A stretch of DNA of 64,000 bases, from contig JAXLYE010000006.1 in NCBI GenBank assembly GCA_046351595.1, positions 1 through 64,000 on the forward strand, in the 5' to 3' direction. Origin of the DNA: JAXLYE01 sp046351595. Lineage in GTDB: Bacteria > Myxococcota_A > Polyangia > Palsa-1104 > JAEUJZ01. This document shows positions 26,910 to 34,834 of this stretch, one piece after another. The notes under the pieces were generated by a model, which worked only from the letters and a program-made list of their open reading frames with translations, was not told the DNA's origin and did no database searches. The position numbers were made by a program, and so were the translations under genes. Within the stretch, counting starts at the first letter, position 1. Every line of letters begins with the position of its first letter.

Positions 26910-27893
26910 TCAGGAGAGCAGCTTCAGAACCTGATCTGATATCCGGTCCACCTCCGCCGTGTCCCCATGCCTCAGCGCTGAGCTACGGGCCTGGCCGAGC
27001 CGCTCGAGCGCCCGGGGCAGGTCCCCGCGTGCGGCATGCACCAGCGCCATCATGCAATAGGTGCGCTCGACGACCTGGCGCTCGTTTTTCATCTGTGCCT
27101 CGGAAAGCAGGCGCTGGAGCTGGTCGAGCAGCTCGTGGGGCCGCTCCTTTGCGATCTCCCAGAAGCCGCCGGTGAAGGGAACCGCATCTTGACGCTGATG
27201 CTGCCGTGACGGAATGGCTGATCCTGCTGAGCCGGCGTGCGGCACGTAAGACGGGGCTTGAGCCCCCGGCCCTCCTGCGAGCGGCTCTGCTTCTGGATTC
27301 TGTACCTGCGTATGAGGAGCCGCCACTACAGCGGCAGACTCAGTATGTACAGGCGCAGGCGAGACATTGCTGGCAGGCTCCACGCTGCTTCCTACTTCGG
27401 AGACCGCTGCGTCAGCAGACAATTCGTTCTTCGCCTCCTGGCCGTTTGAGCTCCCAACCTCTGGCACGGGTGCCTCGGCCGGCTTGTCGGCGACATTCGG
27501 CTCCTCTCCGGGCGCTTCGAGAGGCTTCTCCGCGGCGTGTGGCTCTCCACCAGCCGATGCAATTACCGCCGGTCCACCCTCGGCAGAAGGCGATGAAGCG
27601 GGCAGTGCGTCATGAACTACCTGTACCCGCAGCATCATCTGTCGGCCGCAGGAGCAGCGGACAGAGTGGACAAAGGCCTCTGTGGAATGAGCCTCCCCGA
27701 GCGGCAGCGAGACCTGCTCATGCGCTGGCTGCACCTTTACCTGCTCGGAGACTGTTGCCCTCGGTCCGCGTGGCGTCCCTTTCTTCTTGCGCTCCCGGTA
27801 CGCCTGCGACTTACAGCGCCCATGCGGGCAGTACATCGCCCCGTGTCGCATGCCCTCCGGGAGCTCGCTCCCACACTGCACGCAGTTTCGCAT
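26910..27893 (-). CDS. Zinc-finger protein with TPR-like C-terminus (family member 3)
   Basis: A 327-residue protein. The N-terminal finger (Cys 4, 7, 22, 27; RCKSQAYRERKKK follows) belongs with the array-associated family. A second Cys pair (VRCSCGRQMML) follows near residue 80. Residues 95-230 are a Glu/Pro/Ala-rich low-complexity linker. The C-terminal 85 residues are helical and TPR-like (ERTYCMMALVHAARGDLPRALERLGQARSSAL). The ATG at 27893 puts the finger at the N-terminus as in the relatives; the longer frame would read through the upstream repeats. It is divergent from the member at 28133, with paired inverted arrays between them. Role unknown; probably DNA binding by the finger and oligomerisation by the tail. 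Confidence 0.65.
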   Translation of the reverse strand: MRNCVQCGSELPEGMRHGAMYCPHGRCKSQAYRERKKKGTPRGPRATVSEQVKVQPAHEQVSLPLGEAHSTEAFVHSVRCSCGRQMMLRVQVVHDALPASSPSAEGGPAVIASAGGEPHAAEKPLEAPGEEPNVADKPAEAPVPEVGSSNGQEAKNELSADAAVSEVGSSVEPASNVSPAPVHTESAAVVAAPHTQVQNPEAEPLAGGPGAQAPSYVPHAGSAGSAIPSRQHQRQDAVPFTGGFWEIAKERPHELLDQLQRLLSEAQMKNERQVVERTYCMMALVHAARGDLPRALERLGQARSSALRHGDTAEVDRISDQVLKLLS

Positions 27894-27929
27894 TCGAGCA
27901 GGGTACCGCGTCTCGCAGTTCTCCGCGAT

Positions 27930-28032
27930 CGGTGATTGCCGTGATATCGGTAACGCCGTTCCGGGCTGTGTGCACCGGGGGCCACTGTCGGATTCTGAGG
28001 TGCCAGAGTCACCGCTATCACCGGAGTCACCG
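27930..28032. repeat. Inverted pair of 9-bp-phased CGGTGA / TCACCG arrays
   Basis: CGGTGA, CCGTGA and CGGTAA start at 27930, 27939 and 27948; the inverse TCACCG starts at 28009, 28018 and 28027. Spacing is exactly 9 bases in both triplets, about 55 bases separate them, and they lie between two divergent zinc-finger genes. The layout (two opposed phased clusters) repeats that of 4968-5015 and 5454-5509 with a different motif. Confidence 0.8.
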
Positions 28033-28068
28033 TTTGCAGCAAACCGATCGCGCTCTGTGAAACGGCTC

Positions 28069-28100
28069 GTTACGGCTCGATCGAGCTTCCTGTTACGGCT
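28069..28100 (+). promoter_or_regulatory. Two GTTACGGCT boxes before the zinc-finger/coiled-coil gene
   Basis: GTTACGGCT occurs at 28069-28077 and 28092-28100, with a partial copy (ACGGCTCG) at 28062 and the palindrome CTCGATCGAG between. Near-identical boxes (GTAACGGCT, GTAACGACT) precede the related gene in element B at 42706-42739. They are possible operators for this branch of the family. Confidence 0.55.
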
Positions 28101-28132
28101 ATACTGATCGAGTAGCAAGAGGAGCCGTGACG

Positions 28133-29422
28133 ATGGGGGCCGTCATCCTGCGTGCACAGACCTGCCTGCTCTGCAGCGGACCGATGCCGATGACGGGTCG
28201 CGTGGATCGCCGCTACTGCAAGGGAGCGTGCCGGACGCTCGCCTACCGCCTGCGCCGGCGGGTCAAGGCGATCGCGCCTCCCGGGCCGCTGGAGCCGCAG
28301 TGGGCCGAGCCGAGCGCCGTGGTCAAGACGATGCTGACCGCGCTGGCGCAGATTCAAGCGCGCGTGCTCGACTTCGCGCACCAGCTTGAGGGCGAGGAGC
28401 TGTACTCGCGCCGTCCTGTGCGGACGGAGGAACACGGAGCAGAGCACGCAGCACAAGCTTCGACCCGGCAGCAAGATGCTTATACACAGACGTCGCTTTT
28501 TCCCTCCAGAGAAGAACCGGAAGATAAGGTAGAGCAGGAAGCAGATGGTGATGAACGCGGTGAAGACGAAGGGGACGTAATCGACGAGCTGCGCACTCTT
28601 GTGGAGCAGCTGAAGTCTGATGCGCAGCGAGCAGAGGCCCGCGCGTCCGTAGCCGAGCGGGATGCCGCTGCCCTGCGGGCCGAGCTGTCCGAGCGGCGCG
28701 CGCAGCCCAACACTTCGGATGCCTCTCTGCGTGGACGCCTGGCGGAGACGACCAAGCAGCGGGATCGGCTCCAGGCCGAGCTACTGACCGAGCGAGAAAG
28801 GAGCGGCAGCCTGCAGCAGCGGCTCTCCAGCCTGCAGAGCGAAGCCAGCACGGCAATCGAGAAGCTACGGAGGCAGCAGGAGCAGCTCGTGCGCGACAAC
28901 GAGCAGCTCAGCGGACGTCTGCGCCAGAAGGAATCCGCGCTGCAGAGAGCGAGCGCAGCGCTCGCGCAGTGGGATCAGATCGAAGCCCAGACCTCGCAGC
29001 TGACGGCGCAGAGCCTGCAGCTGCAGCGCGAGAACGAGCGCCTCCGCGACGAGGTGGCGCGCCTGCAGCCTCCTGCAGCTGAGACCGATCCGCTGGTCGT
29101 GCTGATGAAAGACCGCGCCAAAGCGCTGCACTGGCTGGCGGTGTTCCAGCGTCGCGCGGGTCAACAGGTCACTGGCCAGCTCCTCCCGAGCTATGACGGG
29201 CAGTCCATCCTGGAGGCGGCGCTACGGCATGCATTCGCGGCGCGGCGTGACTTCTACTTCCAGCCCGTCTACGGCAAACAGCCCAAGCCGCGCTGGGTCT
29301 TCGAGGATCGGCTGCTGGATCCGGAGAGCGAGAAGAAGGTCTACGAGACCGCCGCGAGCGACAACAAAGACATCATCGTCCGCCTGGACTCAGCGCGAAT
29401 TTGGGGCGGAGACAAGTTCTGA
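28133..29422 (+). CDS. Zinc-finger / long coiled-coil protein (family member 4)
   Basis: A 429-residue protein. N-terminal finger: Cys 11, 14, 29, 33, with VDRRYCKGACRTLAYRLRRR. Residues 70-150 are a linker. Residues 150-305 form a long heptad-rich coiled coil (many Glu, Gln, Leu and Arg). The C-terminal 120 residues form a separate mixed domain (LVVLMKDRAKALHWLAVFQR, SILEAALRHAFAARRDFYF, KPRWVFEDRLLDPES). A DNA-binding head with a long coiled-coil tail recalls plasmid KfrA-type architecture, although the head is different. I chose the ATG at 28133 because AGGAG lies 8 bases upstream; a GTG at 28127 would leave only 2. It is divergent from the member at 27893. Confidence 0.7.
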   Translation: MGAVILRAQTCLLCSGPMPMTGRVDRRYCKGACRTLAYRLRRRVKAIAPPGPLEPQWAEPSAVVKTMLTALAQIQARVLDFAHQLEGEELYSRRPVRTEEHGAEHAAQASTRQQDAYTQTSLFPSREEPEDKVEQEADGDERGEDEGDVIDELRTLVEQLKSDAQRAEARASVAERDAAALRAELSERRAQPNTSDASLRGRLAETTKQRDRLQAELLTERERSGSLQQRLSSLQSEASTAIEKLRRQQEQLVRDNEQLSGRLRQKESALQRASAALAQWDQIEAQTSQLTAQSLQLQRENERLRDEVARLQPPAAETDPLVVLMKDRAKALHWLAVFQRRAGQQVTGQLLPSYDGQSILEAALRHAFAARRDFYFQPVYGKQPKPRWVFEDRLLDPESEKKVYETAASDNKDIIVRLDSARIWGGDKF

Positions 29423-29423
29423 C

Positions 29424-29640
29424 GTGATCGACCTATTCTACCAGCACCGCGTGGACCCGAGCGTGCCGATTGAGGACGTGGCCGGCGCGGTAAGGGAGCT
29501 CATCCAAGGGAGCAAGGTGCGGCACTTCGGGCTGTCGGAGGCCGGCGTACAGACGATCCGCCGCGCGCACGCGGTGCAGCCGGTCGCCGCGCTGCAGAGC
29601 GAGTACGCGGACCTGCCGCTCGGCGGGCAGGAGCTCCGAG
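29424..29640 (+). pseudogene. Aldo/keto reductase internal fragment
   Basis: The frame reads VIDLFYQHRVDPSVPIEDV, AGAVRELIQ, KVRHFGLSEAG and HAVQPVAALQSEY, an unmistakable middle segment of the aldo/keto reductase barrel (strand 4 to 6). The NADPH-binding and N-terminal active-site parts (Asp/Tyr/Lys) are absent, and after about 29635 the similarity is lost. It begins one base after the zinc-finger gene stop, so it was captured or truncated by the element. The stretch 29641-29950 to the element end contains no gene I can support. Confidence 0.75.
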
Positions 29641-29950
29641 GAGCGCAGCAGTCCGGGCCCGCACCCGGCGCTCGCGAGGAGGAAGGCCGGCAGCGCGAGC
29701 GCACCGAGGCCGAGGAAGCGGGAGCGAGCCGTGGCCCTTGCGCTCGTACCCGGGGCGCAGGCGGTCGCGCTGGATCCGGAGCTGTCGGCTACAGCTTGAG
29801 CCACGCTGCCGCCTCGGCAGCGAATGAAACAGGCGGGTGATCAAATTTGTCGACAGCGACGCCTCTGCCAGCTTTTCGATCCGCAAAATCGAGAGCGAAC
29901 CCAGCGTCGGTGTTTGCTAGCACCCCGCATCGCTGCGGATCGATAATGGG

Positions 29951-30718
29951 TCAGTTTCTCTCGATCGGGACTGTACTCGGCTTGACATCCCGGTGGATGA
30001 CGCCCTGCCGGTGCGCGTGGTCCATCGCCTCGGCCACCTCCCGGAAGACCTGGATCTTCTCGGTCAGCGACAGGCTGGCGCGGTCGAGCGTGGTGCCCTC
30101 GATCAGCTCCAGCGCGATGTACGGCTTCTCATCGACGAAGCCGACCTCGAAGACGCGGCAGATGCAAGGGTGGTCCAGGCGGGCCTGCGAGCGCGCCTCC
30201 TGCAGGAAGCGCTGCACGGTCCCGGGGTCTTTGCCCAGGATGAACTTGAGCGCGACCATGCGGCCGAGGCGGCGATCGCGGGCGCGGTAGACGGCTCCCA
30301 TGCCGCCGCGACCGAGCAGGGCCAGGAACTCGTAGCGCTCCCAGTGCGGGACCGGGAAGCTGACCGAGCTCACGACCGAGACCACGGCGCCCTCCGGCGC
30401 TCCGCTGTGCAGGGTCCGCGCAAGCGCCAGGGCGCCTTCGCGCGCGCCGCCTGCCTCGTGCTCCGCCTGCGCGTCGGGCCGGGCGCCTGGGATGCTGCCC
30501 GCCAGCGTCTGCGCGAGCGGCGGGCCCTCGGAGGCCAGGCGCCGCACCGCGGCTTCGTCCACGCGGCCCTGCGCGATCAGGCGGTCCAGCCTGGGGCCCC
30601 AGCGATAGCTGCCAGGTTCGCCGGAAGGGCCCTGCGCGGCCGCCACGTCCTCGGCGCGCAACAGACCCAGCTCCAGCGCGCGGCGGAGCAGGCGCTCTTC
30701 GGCGCCAAGCTCTGACAT
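29951..30718 (-). pseudogene. Serine/threonine kinase 5' part, truncated by element A
   Basis: 255 codons: residues 1-125 are an uncharacterised helical leader, then a Hanks-type kinase N-lobe starts (YEFLALLGRGGMGAVYRA with the glycine loop, VALKF with Lys158, FLQEAR helix C, ALELIEGTTL hinge) and runs to the catalytic loop HRDVKPS (242-248). There the reading frame enters element A and adds seven unrelated residues before a stop. The missing activation segment lies 21 kb away at 8754-8902, same strand, in frame. As it stands it lacks the DFG metal-binding Asp and the C-lobe, so it cannot be an active kinase; excision would restore the gene at least to the APE motif. Confidence 0.85.
29976..29982. 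other. Right attachment core of element A (CTCGGCT)
   Basis: Matches 8896-8902. Kinase coding similarity ends within two codons of this core. The bases just inside the element differ at the two ends, as expected for site-specific integration. Confidence 0.75.
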
Positions 30719-30886
30719 CTTGTTCGATTATAGAGGAACCAGACCTCGCTAAGGGGCTTCCTTATGAGCTCGGAAAGCGGCTTGGAGCCCAGCTGTGCGG
30801 AAGGGCACACATTCTGCGTGTGCGAGTCGCGCGGTCGATCACGGGCAGCGGACCCGGTCTGTAATCCAGCTCCCGCGGCCGGTTCC

Positions 30887-31615
30887 CTAAAACGCCAGCC
30901 CGCGCGCCGTTAGCCATAGGCCACCGGACGCCGAGCCGGAGAGCCTGAGCGTGCCGGGGCTCAGCTTGAAGCGCCTGTCGGACCCGAGCAGGACGGCGCC
31001 GGTGATCAGCATCGGCAGCCCGACGGCGTAGAGTACGCCCGCCGCGATCAAGGTCTGACCGTACGGATTGCTGACCGAGATGGACGTCGCCAGCGACAGC
31101 GAGGCCGAGGGAGTCGACGAAGATCCGCTGGGACTGGAACAGAACCTGTAGCAAGGTTCGCTCCCAAGGTTGCTCTCGAACTCAAGGTTTTTGACCAGAT
31201 ACACGACGAGCGTCGTAACGGTCATGATCACGCCGATGCCGGTCAGCGAGCTGCCGACTCCCAGCAAGGCCTTTCCGATCTTGGACTGCGGTCTGGGAAT
31301 GGCGTGGATGTCGATAGTGGCCGCTTCTTCATAGGGCAGCATGAAGCGGGCCGTTGGGAATCCGGGGCCGATGACCTCGTACCGCTCTCCAGGGCGCAGT
31401 AGCTTCATGTGCGTCCCGGGACTGATCGGTTCGTCCTGAGGCGGCCTCGCGAGCGTCGCCGGACGGCGAAGGAACAGATCCTTGTCCGAGCGGATGAGCA
31501 CCGGGATCTCGAAGCCCCGCCCGGGAGCGACGAGCTCCTCGCCCTCTGCGTGCGCCGTCGCGGCCGACAAGGAGACAAGACCGAACAGCGCCAGACTGCA
31601 TCCGCGATTGCGCAT
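30887..31615 (-). CDS. Secreted/membrane protein with PEGA-like N-terminal region and two TM helices
   Basis: A 242-residue protein. The N-terminal signal peptide (CSLALFGLVSLSAATAHAEG) is followed by a beta-rich segment of about 90 residues (FEIPVLIRSDKDLFLRRPA, GERYEVIGPGFPTARF) and two hydrophobic helices near residues 127-150 (GIGVIMTVTTLVVYLV) and 190-212, joined by a Ser-rich loop with two Cys. The start at 31615 follows GGGGGAGGGG; the frame extends only to a TTG further upstream. Such proteins occur in Myxococcota near kinase genes, but I cannot assign a function. The stop is 168 bases from the kinase start. Confidence 0.6.
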   Translation of the reverse strand: MRNRGCSLALFGLVSLSAATAHAEGEELVAPGRGFEIPVLIRSDKDLFLRRPATLARPPQDEPISPGTHMKLLRPGERYEVIGPGFPTARFMLPYEEAATIDIHAIPRPQSKIGKALLGVGSSLTGIGVIMTVTTLVVYLVKNLEFESNLGSEPCYRFCSSPSGSSSTPSASLSLATSISVSNPYGQTLIAAGVLYAVGLPMLITGAVLLGSDRRFKLSPGTLRLSGSASGGLWLTARGLAF

Positions 31616-31822
31616 GGCCCCCTCCCCCAAAGAAGAGAGAGCAACGCCTGTGCCTCTCCCATACCGACGGAGTTCCGCGGCGATGCGCAGACCTGCATCT
31701 TCTCGCCGTGGCGGATCGGTAATGCGCCGTTACGGACGGCTCCCTCCTGCATTCACAAGCCGCACGCGGGCGACGTCAGCCGGCTGCCAGACCGAGCGCG
31801 CCCGGTGCGGCGGGTCCTGTGC

Positions 31823-33862
31823 CTACAGCCCGCGCGCGAGCAGCACGACGTTCTCGGTGATGTCGCTGAGGGCCAGCCCCTGGTTGGGGATCCAGCAGAG
31901 TCCACGCGGCAGGTTGAGCGCGCCCGGGAACGGGCCGAGGAGCACGCCCTGCTGCGTCAGCGATCCCGCCACGGTCGTGACCGTGTCCGTCGCCAGCGTG
32001 ATCTTGCGGAGGACCGTGCCCGGCTGATCCGGGGTGAGCGCGGCGTGCGAGACGTACAGGCTGCCGGCGCCGTCCGCGATCACTCCGACCACGAGGTGGT
32101 TTGCTAGCTGGGAGCTCGTCATGAACGTCGACATCCCGGTCGTGGTCGAGATGCGATAGAGGCCGCTGCCGGTGCCCTGCGCCGCGTAGAGGTTGCCCGC
32201 GCCGTCGTAGGCCAGGTCGCTGACCGCATTGAATCCGCTGAGCAGCGTCGTCACCTGGCCGGTGGCGATGACGACCTTGCGGATGGCGGAGTTGCCGGTG
32301 TCCGCGACATAGAGGCTGCCGGCGCCGTCGTAGGTCAGGCCGCCGAGCGTCGAGAAGCGTGCCGCCGTGCCGATGCCGTCCAGGTTGCCGCTGACGTCGC
32401 CGGCCAGGGTCGTCACCTCGCCCGTCGCCACCACGACCCGCCGGAGCCGGTTCGAGTCCGAGACGAAGAGGCTGCCCGTGCCGTCCCAGGCCAGGCCGCT
32501 CGGCTTGCTGAAGCGGGCGGCCGCACCGATGCCGTCCGTGGTGCCGGGGACGCCGCCGGCCAGCGTCGAGACCTGGCCGGTCGACAGGACGATCCTGCGG
32601 ACCGAGACGTTGCCCGTGTCGGGGACATAGAGGTTGCCGGCGCCGTCCCAGGCCAGCGGGCCGACCGGGGCGCGGAAGCTCGCCAGGTTGCCGACTCCGT
32701 CCGTATTGCCGGGGCGCGCGAACTGACCGGCGTAGGTCACGACGTTGTTGGTCGCGCGCGTGAGCTTGCGGATGGTGGTGACGTCCGCGACCAACACGTT
32801 GCCGGCGGCGTCGACCCCAAGGCCCTGCACGAGGCTGAACAGGGCCGCGGAGCCGACTCCGTCCGCGCTGCCCGTGCGGCCCACCTGGCCGGCGATCGAC
32901 GTCACCGCGCCGGTCGACAGGTCGAGCCTGCGCACGCGGTAGCCGTCGGCGACGTACAGGCTGCCGGCGTGGTCGGCGGCCACGTCGTTGAGGAGGTTGA
33001 AGCGCGCCGCGGCTCCGATCCCGTCGCTGTTCCCCGGGACTTTGGCGGTGCCCGCGATCGTCGTCACCGCGCTTGTGGCAAGGTCGATCTTGCGGATGGT
33101 GACGTTGCTGCGATCGGAGACATACAGGCTGCCCGCGTCATAGGCCAGGCCGTTCGGGTGATCGAACAGAGCCGCGGTCCCGGTTCCGTCGGTGCTGCCC
33201 ACGGTCCCCGCGGTGCCCGCGATCGTCGTCAGCGCGCCCGTCGCGATCACGACCTTGCGGATCGTCGAGCTGCTGGTGTCGGCCAGGTACAGGTTGGCGC
33301 CTCCGTCCCAGACGATGGCCTCGGAGCCGTAGAGGTTGGCGGACGAGTCGACCAGGACGCTCACCTGACCGCTGGCGACGTTGAGCTTGCGGACCTGGAA
33401 CAGCGGGTTGGTCGTAAAGTAGATGTTGCCCGCGCCGTCGGCGGCCAGGGCCCGCAGGTTGTTGACCTGCGCCACCGTCGTCACCTGGGCGGTCGAGGCG
33501 TCCACCCGGCGGATCGCCCCGGATATGTCGCTGACATAGAAGCCGCTGGCGCCGTCCGGAGCCAGGCGGTAGGCGTTGTAGAAGCGAGCCGCGGTGCCTG
33601 TGGCATCGACGCGGCCGGCGCCTCCGGGCAGGCCGGCGATCAGCGCAAGCCCGGGGCCCGACGGGCCGCTGCGCAGATCCGCGCTGCTGCCCTGGTCACT
33701 GCCGCTGCCCTGGTCGCCGCTGGTTCCCAGGTCAGCGCCGCGCTCCATGGCGCCGCTGCAGCCGCTCGCGGCCCACAGCGCGAGCGCCAGCCAGAGCCGC
33801 CGACGCTGCAGCGAGCGCCCGTGAGTGTCTGATCCTGCGTTCACATACCGATTCTCGTTCAT
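31823..33862 (-). CDS. NHL-repeat beta-propeller lipoprotein
   Basis: A 679-residue lipoprotein: signal peptide with lipobox ASGC (Cys35), a linker rich in Asp/Gly/Ser (GADLGTSGDQGSGSDQGSS), then about ten NHL-type repeats of 50-60 residues. Typical units read DGIGAAARFxxPxGLAxD, GSLYVADxxNxxIRK and TGxVTTLAG. NHL repeats build six-bladed propellers; this many could give one or two, displayed on the outer membrane for binding. The ATG at 33862 has GAAGGAAG upstream. The 351-base stretch 33863-34213 upstream contains no gene I can support. Confidence 0.85.
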   Translation of the reverse strand: MNENRYVNAGSDTHGRSLQRRRLWLALALWAASGCSGAMERGADLGTSGDQGSGSDQGSSADLRSGPSGPGLALIAGLPGGAGRVDATGTAARFYNAYRLAPDGASGFYVSDISGAIRRVDASTAQVTTVAQVNNLRALAADGAGNIYFTTNPLFQVRKLNVASGQVSVLVDSSANLYGSEAIVWDGGANLYLADTSSSTIRKVVIATGALTTIAGTAGTVGSTDGTGTAALFDHPNGLAYDAGSLYVSDRSNVTIRKIDLATSAVTTIAGTAKVPGNSDGIGAAARFNLLNDVAADHAGSLYVADGYRVRRLDLSTGAVTSIAGQVGRTGSADGVGSAALFSLVQGLGVDAAGNVLVADVTTIRKLTRATNNVVTYAGQFARPGNTDGVGNLASFRAPVGPLAWDGAGNLYVPDTGNVSVRRIVLSTGQVSTLAGGVPGTTDGIGAAARFSKPSGLAWDGTGSLFVSDSNRLRRVVVATGEVTTLAGDVSGNLDGIGTAARFSTLGGLTYDGAGSLYVADTGNSAIRKVVIATGQVTTLLSGFNAVSDLAYDGAGNLYAAQGTGSGLYRISTTTGMSTFMTSSQLANHLVVGVIADGAGSLYVSHAALTPDQPGTVLRKITLATDTVTTVAGSLTQQGVLLGPFPGALNLPRGLCWIPNQGLALSDITENVVLLARGL

Positions 33863-34213
33863 CCGATCTTCCTTCGTGTAGGGAGCCGACTCGCGCCGTG
33901 ACTTGTGGCGCCGTGAAGTACGAAGTACAGAGACAGAGCCCGCTGCGCGACCAGACCCCGAGCACGCGATGGAGCGGCTCCGAACGGAGCCGCAGTCCGG
34001 AGATGGGGCGCGGACAGCCGCCCGCCCGCGTCCGCGCAGCGTGACCCCGATCAGCGACGGGAAGTACCAGACAGAGGCGGGTGCCGGGAGGACGTGGCAG
34101 CAAGGTTGTGCATGCCGCTGCAAAGGCGGTGCCGCATGGCCAAAAGGGAGGTCTGCCACCTCGCTCCCGCGACGGCGCGGTGAGCGGCGCGCGCTCACTC
34201 GGGGCCGCGTGAT

Positions 34214-34795
34214 ATGCTGATCCGGATGCAGCGCAGGGTGGCCCTCTTCGTCCTGACCGGACTGCTGTTTACGCCGCGGGAGGCGCACGTGAGCCAGATC
34301 CACTATCAGACCGTCACGCTCGCGGAGCTCGTGGAGCGCAGCGAGCTCATTCTGATCGTCAAGACCGCAAAGCCCGCGCAGAAGCAGATCACGATTCCCA
34401 TCGGGACGCCCGGGCCGAACAGCCTGGTCGCTCCGAGCCAGCAGAAGAAGGAGGCGCCGGCCTTCGTGCGGGTGCTGTCCCGCATCGAGGTCCAGGGCGC
34501 GCTCTCGAAGGACGGTGCGGAGCTCGGAGGCAAGACCATCGAGGTCGACTCCGCGCACTGGCAAGAAACCCTGGCGCTGCACAAGAGCTACTACCTGGAG
34601 GGGATCAGCGAGTCGCCGATCTACGAGCGGTACCAGCCCGCGGAGCCCGCCGCGGAGCCCGAGCCTCAGGACCGGTCCTTCATCGTCTTTTTGCGCCGCG
34701 AGGGAGCGAGCGGCTACGCCTTCGTTGTCGATGGGGCCGTGGAGCGCATCAGGAACCGCGCGGCGATCGAGAAGCTGCTGCGCGGTCGCAAGTAG
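34214..34795 (+). CDS. Secreted protein of unknown function
   Basis: A 193-residue protein with an N-terminal signal peptide (RVALFVLTGLLFTPREAHV) and a single mixed domain (TVTLAELVERSELILIVKTA, RVLSRIEVQGALS, DRSFIVFLRREG). The pattern of an early L-x-E-L-V-E-R-S segment and later F-I-V-F-L-R strand recurs in myxobacterial secreted hypothetical proteins. Met at 34214 or 34226 could start it; neither has a strong ribosome site. It is convergent with the permease gene, whose 3' end is 39 bases away. Confidence 0.55.
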   Translation: MLIRMQRRVALFVLTGLLFTPREAHVSQIHYQTVTLAELVERSELILIVKTAKPAQKQITIPIGTPGPNSLVAPSQQKKEAPAFVRVLSRIEVQGALSKDGAELGGKTIEVDSAHWQETLALHKSYYLEGISESPIYERYQPAEPAAEPEPQDRSFIVFLRREGASGYAFVVDGAVERIRNRAAIEKLLRGRK

Positions 34796-34834
34796 GAGTG
34801 AGCGAGCGAGCGTTGCGGAGCGCCCGGCGGGCTC

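Noticed and set aside
29433..29804. Minus-strand frame with a signal-peptide-like segment
   Set aside because: It overlaps the aldo/keto reductase remnant on the other strand, has no domain after the hydrophobic stretch and no ribosome site; probably chance.
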